A stretch of DNA of 18,127 bases from Candidatus Nomurabacteria bacterium (GTDB lineage: Bacteria; Patescibacteriota; Minisyncoccia; Phycocordibacterales; SBAW01): assembly GCA_943355135.1 (NCBI GenBank), contig CALREG010000011.1, forward strand, positions 1 to 18,127. The letters are read 5' to 3'. This document shows positions 6,706-13,484 of this stretch, piece after piece. The first letter of the stretch is position 1, and each line of letters opens with the position of its first letter. A model generated the notes under the pieces. It did no database searches and was not told where the DNA came from. It was given only the letters and a program-made list of their open reading frames with translations. The position numbers and the translations under genes are program-made.

Positions 6706-8589
6706 ATGGAACCACAGCAACACAGAACGGGCGGCAAACCGCCGTTTCGACCCAAAGGACGCGCCGGCGGAGCTGCCGGCGGACGCGCAGGTCGCGGAGG
6801 CGGCCGTGGGCGCTTGCGCCAAGGCGGACCGCGCCCCCATCAAGCGCACCCCGTACGCGAAGTGCTAGACGTCACCCCAATGCTCAATGGTGATGAGAAG
6901 CCTATCCCCCCGCTCGCGGAGGGCAACATCCGCATCATCCCCTTGGGTGGTGTAGAGGAAATCGGCAAGAACATGAGCATGGTTGAGTACGGCGATGACA
7001 TCATCGTCATCGACGCAGGATTCCAATTCCGCGAGGCCGACACTCCGGGCATCGACTACATAATCCCCAACACTAAGTACCTCGAAGAGCGCCGCGAGAA
7101 AATCCGCGGGCTCTTCATCACGCACGGACATCTCGACCACATCGGCGCTATCCCCTACATCATCGACCGCATCGGCTACCCAGCCGTATACACCCGCAAG
7201 CTCACTTCGGTCATGATCCGCAAGCGCCAAGAGGAGTTTCCTAACCTCAAGCCGCTGGATATCCACGAGGTGGAGAAAGAAGACACTATCAAAGTCGGCA
7301 ATTTGCGCGTGCGCTTTTTCTCGGTGACGCACACCATCCCCGACGCCATGGGCATCATCATCGAAACTCCGCACGGGCTCGTGGTCTTTACGGGTGACCT
7401 TAAGCTCGACCATGTCGACGGTGTCCCGACCGAGGAAGAGGAAAAGGAGTTTGCCTTCTTTAAAGACAAGAAGGTGCTCTTCCTCGCAGCCGACTCTACC
7501 AACTGCGAGCGACCGGGCTTCTCTATCCCCGAGTCAACCGTGACCAAAACGATGAACGACATCATCTCCAAGACTCCTGGCCGCCTCATCATCGGCACCT
7601 TCTCCTCACAACTCGAGCGCCTGATGCGCATGATCGAGCAGGCCGAGCGCGTGGGCCGCAAAATTCTGGTAGAAGGCCGCAGCATGAAGGTCAACATCGA
7701 GATAGTAAAGCAGCTCGGGCTCTTAAAGGTAGACGAAAAGACCTTCATCGAGGCAGGCCAGCTCGAGCACCTCCCCGACAACAAAGTGCTTATCCTTGCC
7801 ACCGGTGCTCAGGGCGACGAGTTTGCCGCGCTCATGCGCATCGCGATGAAGACGCACAAACACGTCAAAATAAAAAAGAGCGACACTATCGTGCTCTCCT
7901 CTTCGGTGGTGCCGGGCAACGAGCGCTCGGTACAGAAGCTCAAAGACAACCTAAGCCGCCAAGGCGCGCGCATTATCCACCGCGAGCAAATGGACGTGCA
8001 TGCCTCGGGCCATGCCAACCGTGACGAGACCTTCTGGATACACCAAAAAATCAATCCGCGCTTCTTTATGCCACTGCACGGCTACCACTACATGCTCCGC
8101 GTGCATGCCGATATAGCCAAGGCTTGCGGCCGGAGCGACGACGAAATAATTGTCCCTGACAACGGCTCTGTGCTTGAAATACAAGATGAAGGTACCAAGA
8201 TCGTACGCCTCAAAGAGTCGGCACCAAACTCCTTGCGCCTTGTAGACGGCTTTGCCATCGGCGATTTGCAGGAGGTGGTTATCCGCGACCGCACGGTGCT
8301 CTCGCAGGAAGGTATGTTTGTCATCATCGCGACCGTCAACCCCAAGAACGGCCGCCTGCGCAAGTCGCCCGACATCATCTCTCGTGGGTTCGTCTATTTG
8401 CGCGAGTCGCAGGAGCTGCTCCAGCAGGCGCGCATTATTGTAAAGAAAACAATCGAAGACTCCGCCAAAAACCAAAATCCGGTCAACTTCGACATGATCA
8501 AAAACGAAGTGACCGATACCGTGGCGCGCTTCCTGTTTGAGAAAACCAACAAGCGCCCGATTGTCATACCTGTGGTTTTGGGTGTATAG
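6706..8589 (+). CDS. rnj: Ribonuclease J
   Basis: RNase J is a metallo-beta-lactamase/beta-CASP nuclease with endonuclease and 5'-3' exonuclease activity in mRNA decay and rRNA maturation. The core starts near residue 74 with IRIIPLGGVEEIGKNM. Metal-binding motifs are HGHLDH at 140-145, His209 in SVTHTIPD and the TGDLKLD segment near 229. beta-CASP signatures include GTFSSQLERL, SGHANRDE and PLHGYHYML. The C-terminal domain (VRLKESAPNSLRLVDG onward) ends in PIVIPVVLGV. The protein is 627 residues because of a roughly 50-residue N-terminal region rich in Gly and Arg (GGRAGRGGGRGR), probably disordered and RNA-binding. AGAAG lies 5 nt before the ATG. Confidence 0.96.
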   Translation: MEPQQHRTGGKPPFRPKGRAGGAAGGRAGRGGGRGRLRQGGPRPHQAHPVREVLDVTPMLNGDEKPIPPLAEGNIRIIPLGGVEEIGKNMSMVEYGDDIIVIDAGFQFREADTPGIDYIIPNTKYLEERREKIRGLFITHGHLDHIGAIPYIIDRIGYPAVYTRKLTSVMIRKRQEEFPNLKPLDIHEVEKEDTIKVGNLRVRFFSVTHTIPDAMGIIIETPHGLVVFTGDLKLDHVDGVPTEEEEKEFAFFKDKKVLFLAADSTNCERPGFSIPESTVTKTMNDIISKTPGRLIIGTFSSQLERLMRMIEQAERVGRKILVEGRSMKVNIEIVKQLGLLKVDEKTFIEAGQLEHLPDNKVLILATGAQGDEFAALMRIAMKTHKHVKIKKSDTIVLSSSVVPGNERSVQKLKDNLSRQGARIIHREQMDVHASGHANRDETFWIHQKINPRFFMPLHGYHYMLRVHADIAKACGRSDDEIIVPDNGSVLEIQDEGTKIVRLKESAPNSLRLVDGFAIGDLQEVVIRDRTVLSQEGMFVIIATVNPKNGRLRKSPDIISRGFVYLRESQELLQQARIIVKKTIEDSAKNQNPVNFDMIKNEVTDTVARFLFEKTNKRPIVIPVVLGV

Positions 8590-8619
8590 TTTGTGACAGA
8601 CAGCAACTGGAGGGGACCC

Positions 8620-8865
8620 ATGCATACTGGTATCTACGCCCTGTGCTCGGTGTGCGCCGAGCGGATTGAGCTTCTGAAGAAACGCGACCGACCGACGGCG
8701 TTTAATGCCAAACTCGAGGAATTTTACGTTGCGGCAACGCACTTCGAACTCGGGGGCACCCTGTGTCCCGGATCGTTGCACACGCCGACCTTCCCCGTTA
8801 CTACTCTGCCGCTGTCCAATGCCGACCACGCCGCAGCAGGAGACCGTCGGTCTGCAAGCGCTTAA
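8620..8865 (+). CDS. Small Cys-containing protein of unknown function (81 aa)
   Basis: I do not recognise this ORF, but it looks real. GGAGGGG, the clearest Shine-Dalgarno sequence in the window, lies 5 nt before the ATG at 8620. The gene starts 30 nt after rnj and ends just before a strong terminator. The protein has a CSVC motif at residues 9-12 and a third Cys at 49 in LCPGSLH. A predicted helix between them (RPTAFNAKLEEFYVAATHFE) lies in the middle, and the C-terminus is low in structure. The CxxC plus Cys/His pattern suggests a small zinc-binding protein. Its last 65 nt overlap the 3' end of mutY on the other strand. A GTG at 8593 would extend it upstream and is unlikely. Confidence 0.65.
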   Translation: MHTGIYALCSVCAERIELLKKRDRPTAFNAKLEEFYVAATHFELGGTLCPGSLHTPTFPVTTLPLSNADHAAAGDRRSASA

Positions 8866-9589
8866 GTTCACGCTCAATCTCTCCCTTTGTTCTTGGGGAG
8901 AGATTTTTTATTAGTTGGGCAAGTGTAAGCGTTTTTTTGAGCAACTCGCGCAGTATCGCTCCACGCAACTGCCGCGCCGAGCCCTCAAACGTAGACTGCT
9001 TGGTGTAGTGTTTGCTTTTATTATTGAGCCGCACGCCTTGTTTTTTGAGGTACGAGCCATAATCCATCAACCCCGCATAAAAATCCCGCGGCTGCATTTT
9101 AGACTTCTTTAAAGCCTCTGCCACCAAAGGCAAAAGTTCGTTATCCCCAACTTCCAAGGACTCTCCTTGGAAAAGGTGGTGGAAGAAGACGGTGCGGATG
9201 TTTGTTTCTATAAATACCTCGGGCTTGTTGAAAGCGAATGCTGCGACTGCTCCCGCGGTGTAGGGGCCGACACCGGGGAGCTTTTGACCCCTCCAACCTT
9301 CGCGTGTCAGTATCTTGGCCGCTTGGTGCAAAAATTTGGCACGGCGGTTGTAGCCCAAACCTTGCCAGTGCTGCAGCACCCGCGAGAGCGGCGCGCGTGC
9401 AAGCGCGCGAGCTGATGGAAATGTCTTTAAAAAGCGATTATAGAACGGTATCACCCGCTCGACCTGCGTCTGTTGGAGCATCAACTCCGAAACTAAAATC
9501 TTGTAAGGGTCTTTTGTTTTGCGCCACGGCAAATGCTCCCTCCCCTCTTTTTTGTAAAACGCTTTGAGCTCGCGCAGCAGCTTCGGCAT
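8801..9589 (-). CDS. mutY: MutY-like A/G adenine DNA glycosylase lacking the Fe-S cluster
   Basis: MutY removes adenine mispaired with 8-oxoguanine. The 262-residue product matches the HhH-GPD fold: LPWRKTKDPYKILVSELMLQQTQV (Glu35 in the adenine-pocket position), QGLGYNRRA, and the helix-hairpin-helix LPGVGPYTAG at 104-113. Three features differ from classical MutY. The residue at the catalytic Asp position appears to be Glu128 (FIETNI). The four Fe-S cysteines after the domain are absent. The C-terminal NUDIX-like 8-oxoG domain is replaced by a short winged-helix-like tail ending RLQTDGLLLRRGRHW. I start at the ATG at 9589, since longer frames run into the RRM gene on the same strand. It could be a divergent glycosylase of other specificity. 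Confidence 0.85.
   Translation of the reverse strand: MPKLLRELKAFYKKEGREHLPWRKTKDPYKILVSELMLQQTQVERVIPFYNRFLKTFPSARALARAPLSRVLQHWQGLGYNRRAKFLHQAAKILTREGWRGQKLPGVGPYTAGAVAAFAFNKPEVFIETNIRTVFFHHLFQGESLEVGDNELLPLVAEALKKSKMQPRDFYAGLMDYGSYLKKQGVRLNNKSKHYTKQSTFEGSARQLRGAILRELLKKTLTLAQLIKNLSPRTKGEIERELKRLQTDGLLLRRGRHWTAAE
8876..8910 (+). terminator. Terminator of the rnj unit, inside mutY
   Basis: A perfect 10-bp stem, AATCTCTCCC (8876-8885) with GGGAGAGATT (8896-8905), has a 10-nt loop and runs into a T-tract ending at 8909. It lies 10 nt after the stop of the 81-aa ORF. The same bases encode part of the mutY C-terminus on the minus strand. Confidence 0.8.
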
Positions 9590-9604
9590 GCGGGCAATGA
9601 TAAC

Positions 9605-9626
9605 AAAAAATCCCGCCGGAGCGGGA
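9605..9626 (-). terminator. Terminator between the RRM gene and mutY
   Basis: On the minus strand, TCCCGC-TCCG-GCGGGA is followed by TTTTTTG, a compact intrinsic terminator 24 nt after the RRM stop. The mutY ATG follows the T-tract by only 15 nt, so mutY needs either read-through or a promoter overlapping the hairpin. The plus strand also has a T-run after the stem, so it may work in both directions. Confidence 0.75.
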
Positions 9627-9650
9627 CTTTTTGGACTGCCGCGCAAAAGC

Positions 9651-9902
9651 TTACGCTTTCGGGCGGGCATCGGAGACCGTGAGCATGCGACCGGCGAACT
9701 CCTTGCCATTCCACATGGCAATTGCGCCGTCGGCACCTGCATCATCAGCCATCTCCACAAAGCCGAAGCCTCGGGAGCGGCCGGTCTCGCGATCAGTCAC
9801 GATTGAGGCCGTAGCGACTTCGCCAGCTTTGGCAAAGGCGTCGCGGAGCTCATCACCTGTCGTGCGGTACGGAAGACCACCGACAAAGAGTTTGCGTGCC
9901 AT
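9651..9902 (-). CDS. Single-RRM RNA-binding protein
   Basis: An 83-residue protein that is almost entirely one RNA recognition motif. RNP2 is KLFVGGLPY near residue 4, and RNP1 is RSRGFGFVEM around residue 46, with the exposed aromatics needed for RNA contact. Small RRM proteins of this kind, first known from cyanobacteria, bind single-stranded RNA and are often cold-induced. They act in the cytosol, possibly as RNA chaperones. The ATG at 9902 is chosen because the RRM begins right after it; a start at 9917 would add five residues. There is no adjacent Shine-Dalgarno, but AAGGAGGG occurs about 45 nt upstream. The gene follows the sortase gene by 101 nt and ends at a strong terminator, so it may be its own transcript. 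Confidence 0.93.
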   Translation of the reverse strand: MARKLFVGGLPYRTTGDELRDAFAKAGEVATASIVTDRETGRSRGFGFVEMADDAGADGAIAMWNGKEFAGRMLTVSDARPKA

Positions 9903-10003
9903 GATTACGATAAACAAAATTACTTACTGTTCTTTCGTAAGGCGACCCTCCTTGGGCCAACATGGCTACAACGGAGACTTACTCGAACACAAAAAATATA
10001 GCA

Positions 10004-10696
10004 CTAGTAGGCAGGCTTCGCAATCACAACCAAACGCTTATCAAAGGTCTTTTTAGAAGGGACCCAGTCGCCATCGCACGTAATAAGGGCAATTTGCGAA
10101 GGGCCGTTGGTGGCAAATATCGCGTCGCTCGATGCGTTGGCAGGATACTCGGTGACCGAAGAGACACGATACACCAGCGCGCGGCCAGTAGTATCTAGAA
10201 CAGTAATATAGTCGCCCTGCTTAATCTGAGACAACTGCTCAAACACGCCCGCCTTAAGGAGTCCGTTGTTTACATGTCCGGCAAACACACTGCTCCCCTG
10301 TGCCCCAGGCTTGGCACCCGGCGAGTACCACGCCACGTCGTCAAAGTCTTTTGGAGTACCCATGGTACCGTCGGCTTTGGTGCCGACAGACTCGATTGCG
10401 GCGTCTACACCGAGCGACGGAATCTGCAGTCGTGCAGGAGTGATGGCGACAGTAGCAGTTGTGGTTGGTTTAAGTGCCGCAGGATTACTGAGAGCCGCTG
10501 GTGGTGCAAACGCCAAAAAGGCCGCGTCGGGTCCGAGATTTTTGGTGAAGCGGCTCGCCACATCGGCGCCGCCGACCAACACGCACAAGACTCCTATAAT
10601 CACGACCGTATTACGCACATAGTGATGCGCGCGACTGCGCTCATGGACCAACACCGCTGATTTAGCGGACGGCAAGAGTAAACGCTTTTCTGACAT
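10004..10696 (-). CDS. Sortase (class E/F-like transpeptidase)
   Basis: Sortases cleave a C-terminal sorting signal and join surface proteins to the cell envelope. The 230-residue product has one membrane helix (about 27-45) and a Pro/Thr linker, then the sortase barrel starting at RLQIPSLGVDAAIESVG. Catalytic residues are His141 (VFAGHVNN), Cys207 (LITCDGDW) and Arg221 (FDKRLVVIA). The sequence SLGVDAAIESVG with GTMGTPKDFDDVAWYSPGAKPG is typical of class F/E sortases. The start is uncertain: ATG at 10696 overlaps the upstream substrate gene by 35 nt, while a GTG at 10654 would avoid the overlap. That upstream gene encodes an FPNTG-bearing protein, its probable substrate. Confidence 0.92.
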   Translation of the reverse strand: MSEKRLLLPSAKSAVLVHERSRAHHYVRNTVVIIGVLCVLVGGADVASRFTKNLGPDAAFLAFAPPAALSNPAALKPTTTATVAITPARLQIPSLGVDAAIESVGTKADGTMGTPKDFDDVAWYSPGAKPGAQGSSVFAGHVNNGLLKAGVFEQLSQIKQGDYITVLDTTGRALVYRVSSVTEYPANASSDAIFATNGPSQIALITCDGDWVPSKKTFDKRLVVIAKPAY

Positions 10697-11561
10697 ACGG
10701 GTACGCGAAGATTGCGGCACCCAAGAGCAGTACAAGCGCAAACGCAAGCTGTGCAGACGTTGCAGGCTCAAGACCAGTGTTTGGGAAGCGTGGGTATGCG
10801 TACGCGCTATACGTAGGCGCCGGAGGCTGGGTTCCGTAGTACGGATAAGTAGTATTCGACGGATAGGTGTTGTAGGTATTGTAAGAAGGATTGCTGTAGA
10901 GAGGAGTTGGTGTCGGCTGGGTGAAGAATCCGGAGGTTACGGTGATGGCGCAGGTTGCGCTCTGTGATGCATTAGTCACGGTGACCGCCTGCGCGCCACT
11001 GCCCTCGAGCGTAGTGGTGAGTACCGGACCTACGTTCGGGTAGTTTTGCGTCGGGGTGCGCCAGTTGTAGGTGCCGCCCATGCCGCCCACTGCGGTAAAG
11101 CGTGCCGACTGTCCGATGCCTACCGTCGGCGTGTCGGTGCGGCAGGTCAGAGGCTGTGCAGTTTGGGTGTACGGGTAGACGTACGAGTTGGAGTAGTTGT
11201 AGGAGCCCGCGTTGACGGTGATGACGCAGGTCTGCGTACCGCCGGCGACAATCGAGCTGTTGCATCCAACCGAGTAGCTGGTGCTAAAAGCAGACGGATT
11301 GACCAAGGTCACCGAGTAGGTGCCTGGGTTGATGGTTACCAGCGTCCCTTGTATAGAACCCTGAAAGCTTGCTGGGGCCGGAGACTGACCAGAGACCGCT
11401 ACCGTAAAGGTGGCGGGAGCGTAGGTGTATCCGGTCTGATTAATAACCTGTACGTATACGTTCAACAGACCCGTAGTTGGGGTCTGAGCAAAAGTAATGG
11501 CCGGAACCAGAAGAGCGGCTCCGAGGGCTGCCGAAGCGGCGATTTTAGAAAACATGGACAT
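10662..11561 (-). CDS. Sortase-anchored surface protein with FPNTG signal
   Basis: A 299-residue exported protein. An N-terminal signal peptide ends near ITFA-QTP (about residue 25). Two beta-rich regions follow: one with an NPGTYSVTLVNPS segment like SpaA/prealbumin folds, and an Ig-like one from PLTCRTDTPTVGIGQSARFTAVGG to ATCAITVTSG. A Tyr/Pro/Thr-rich stalk comes next (SYNTYNTYPSNTTYPYYG region). The end is a classic cell-wall sorting signal: FPNTG at 259-263, a hydrophobic stretch and a basic tail. The gene overlaps the sortase gene downstream, which strongly supports an enzyme-substrate pair. The ATG at 11561 is chosen because the signal peptide follows directly; ATG 11555 is an alternative. 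The biological role on the surface is unknown. Confidence 0.85.
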   Translation of the reverse strand: MSMFSKIAASAALGAALLVPAITFAQTPTTGLLNVYVQVINQTGYTYAPATFTVAVSGQSPAPASFQGSIQGTLVTINPGTYSVTLVNPSAFSTSYSVGCNSSIVAGGTQTCVITVNAGSYNYSNSYVYPYTQTAQPLTCRTDTPTVGIGQSARFTAVGGMGGTYNWRTPTQNYPNVGPVLTTTLEGSGAQAVTVTNASQSATCAITVTSGFFTQPTPTPLYSNPSYNTYNTYPSNTTYPYYGTQPPAPTYSAYAYPRFPNTGLEPATSAQLAFALVLLLGAAIFAYPYVRKAFTLAVR

Positions 11562-11632
11562 AACGAAAAAGTGTTGATAAATAAGGTTATTAAGTAGATT
11601 TCCCACGAACAACTGCGCCCACAGTACAATAC

Positions 11633-12466
11633 CTAGAGAGATTGTGCAAGTGGCAGCGACTCAAGCTCATCTACAGGCTCTGTGTGTGGGATAAGTGCAC
11701 TTATACCAAGCATAAGCAGGACTCCGACGCTAAACCAAACCACATGTTGCGCGTAGTGTCGGATACTTACCGCCTCGCGGACCGAGTGAGGTATCAGATC
11801 GTGCAGTACCACCACAATAATGCCGCCGGCGACCAAAGAGAGGAGCGGGCCTTCGAGCATCTCGAACATATCGAGCAAAAAGTATCCCCCGACCGCGCCG
11901 ATAAGTATGGTGGAGGAAACAAAAAAATTTATCGTGAGCGCTTTTTTGATACTGTAACCCGCGTCGCGCAATACAAAGAACTCAGAAATTTCCTGCAGTA
12001 CTTCGTGTGCAAGAATACCCACAGTGGCGGCAATACCAAGCGGTACACTCACCGCATATGACGCCGCCAAAAAAATACCGTCGGCGGCGTTATGTATGCC
12101 ATCGGTTACCAGCAGGCGACGGGCGTCAAGATGTGTGTGGCTGTGCTGACCATGAGCATGGCTATGCGAGTCAGGGGTGAACTTAAAGAGCAGCCAAACA
12201 AACACCGCTCCTCCCAATATCCAAGCGAGGCCAGCAGAAATACTCCCACTGTGCTCTATTGCTTCTTGCCCTACCTGATAGGCAAACACCAAAAAGACAC
12301 CTGCCGAAAAACTGACCAGCAGGTCCAGATTTTTTTCAATGTAGACTCCGACGCGGTTCCACACGGCCACAACGCCCGCAAGCGAGGCGATCATTACCAG
12401 AAACGAAGATACAAGTAGAGGTATCACGTGGAGAACAATATCACAAAAACGGCTGGAGTTTGCCAC
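11633..12466 (-). CDS. ZIP family divalent metal transporter
   Basis: ZIP proteins import zinc, iron or manganese into the cytosol. The product has about eight membrane segments. A His-rich cytosolic loop (HSHAHGQHSHTH, about 101-112) follows the third. The binuclear metal site is visible as HNAADG (125-130) on helix 4 and HEVLQE (154-159) on helix 5. The start is uncertain: the GTG at 12466 overlaps the upstream DoxX-like gene by 26 nt and gives 277 residues. A GTG at 12427 would start just before the first helix (IPLLVSSFLVMIASL) and remove the overlap. The neighbour encodes an exported His-Glu-starting membrane protein, so a shared role in metal handling is possible but unproven. Confidence 0.93.
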   Translation of the reverse strand: MANSSRFCDIVLHVIPLLVSSFLVMIASLAGVVAVWNRVGVYIEKNLDLLVSFSAGVFLVFAYQVGQEAIEHSGSISAGLAWILGGAVFVWLLFKFTPDSHSHAHGQHSHTHLDARRLLVTDGIHNAADGIFLAASYAVSVPLGIAATVGILAHEVLQEISEFFVLRDAGYSIKKALTINFFVSSTILIGAVGGYFLLDMFEMLEGPLLSLVAGGIIVVVLHDLIPHSVREAVSIRHYAQHVVWFSVGVLLMLGISALIPHTEPVDELESLPLAQSL

Positions 12467-13424
12467 GATTGAAGAGGCGGCCTTCTACCGTCCATTTGTC
12501 ATAGCCGTACATAAAGATAGCCACATTTACGCCAAGGAGTACCAGATGCGGCCAGACCGACTCACCGAAGTACAACAGCGAGAGGAACAACCAGAAGAGA
12601 AAAAATAGTACCGTGTGCCGCAGTTCAAAACCGACAATAAAGAAGATGCCGATGAGCACCTCTATAATGCACGCGCCGAGCACGATAAACAGCGGGTCAA
12701 AGTGGAAGAACTGCGTCAGGTTGTACTCGCTTACGACCGAAAGTGCGAGGTTGCTGTGCAAAAACTTGCCGTACAGTGCCGCAAACGCCACTGACACCCC
12801 AAAGCCCACGCGCAGGGCCAAAAATGCGTACGCCTCGTATTTTGGTTTGAGCAAAAAGAGTGCGAGCGCTATCTCGCCGAGATAGTTGAGATAGGTCAGT
12901 ATATACACACCATAGCGGACAGTGGCAACCGCAAAAATAATGAGCGCGATGCTGGCGCCCACCGATACAAAACGATTCAACAATATGAGTAGACCCGCAA
13001 CATACAGCCCTAGTTGTACAAGAATGTCGTATCCGCCGAAGTCGCTGAGCGGAAGCTCTGGCCCAAAGAGTGCCCCGTTGTAAGCACTTGCAATAAGGCA
13101 AAGCCCGAGCGTGATACGGGCTACTGCCCCTGCCCATGGGCGCAGGCGTGCAAGAGCCGGCTCAAACAACATTTCAAATCGGTGTGTGATGGAGGCAAAA
13201 AAGATGGTACTCACCACCACAAAGGCGATAAAACCCCAAAGGAAAAACTGAAACCGGTTTGTGGCAAAGGCGCCAAAAGGGTTGGGTGACGGAGTTCTAA
13301 TGTCGTTTGCAATAGTGTCTGCAGAGAGCACGTACACCTCGTGGGCAGAGACACCGAAGGGTGCGAGTATAAAAAAGAGCGCAGCAAGAGCACCCACAAC
13401 GTATAACACCCGCAAGTAGCGCAT
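12441..13424 (-). CDS. DoxX-like polytopic membrane protein with signal peptide
   Basis: A 327-residue membrane protein. It begins with a signal peptide (MRYLRVLYVVGALAALFF region) with a likely cleavage site VSA before HEVYVLS, giving a mature N-terminal histidine. A short external segment follows, then about nine membrane helices. The part after RLRPWAGAVARITLGLCLIASAYNGALFGPELPL resembles DoxX-type modules, which occur in quinone- or redox-linked and uncharacterised membrane proteins. The assignment to DoxX is by overall pattern, not by an invariant motif. The gene is the first of a minus-strand pair overlapping the ZIP transporter, and it starts 17 nt after a strong terminator. No clear Shine-Dalgarno is present. 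Function is unknown. Confidence 0.75.
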   Translation of the reverse strand: MRYLRVLYVVGALAALFFILAPFGVSAHEVYVLSADTIANDIRTPSPNPFGAFATNRFQFFLWGFIAFVVVSTIFFASITHRFEMLFEPALARLRPWAGAVARITLGLCLIASAYNGALFGPELPLSDFGGYDILVQLGLYVAGLLILLNRFVSVGASIALIIFAVATVRYGVYILTYLNYLGEIALALFLLKPKYEAYAFLALRVGFGVSVAFAALYGKFLHSNLALSVVSEYNLTQFFHFDPLFIVLGACIIEVLIGIFFIVGFELRHTVLFFLFWLFLSLLYFGESVWPHLVLLGVNVAIFMYGYDKWTVEGRLFNRGKLQPFL

Positions 13425-13441
13425 ATATACAGTGTAATACG

Positions 13442-13470
13442 AAAAATCCCCGCCAATGGCGGGGATTTTT
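13442..13470 (-). terminator. Terminator after the His/Lys-rich secreted protein gene
   Basis: Two exact 13-nt arms, AAAAATCCCCGCC and its reverse complement, flank a 3-nt loop. The stem has A/T-run edges, so it can work in both directions. It lies 14 nt after the stop of the 184-aa gene on the minus strand and 17 nt before the DoxX-like start, separating the two transcripts. Confidence 0.85.
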
Positions 13471-13484
13471 TACTCTCTGGCTAT

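Noticed and set aside
7951..8877. Minus-strand 308-aa ORF opposite rnj
   Set aside because: Long open antisense frame caused by codon bias of rnj; no ribosome-binding site or motif, and it covers the 81-aa ORF and its terminator.
9590..9760. 57-residue upstream extension of MutY
   Set aside because: It runs through the terminator at 9605-9626 and the RRM coding region in another frame; homology to the family begins at MPKLLREL.
11562..11632. Promoter TTGTTC-N17-TAACCT before the sortase substrate gene
   Set aside because: Spacing is right but the -10 match is poor and alternatives are equally good; not strong enough to annotate.
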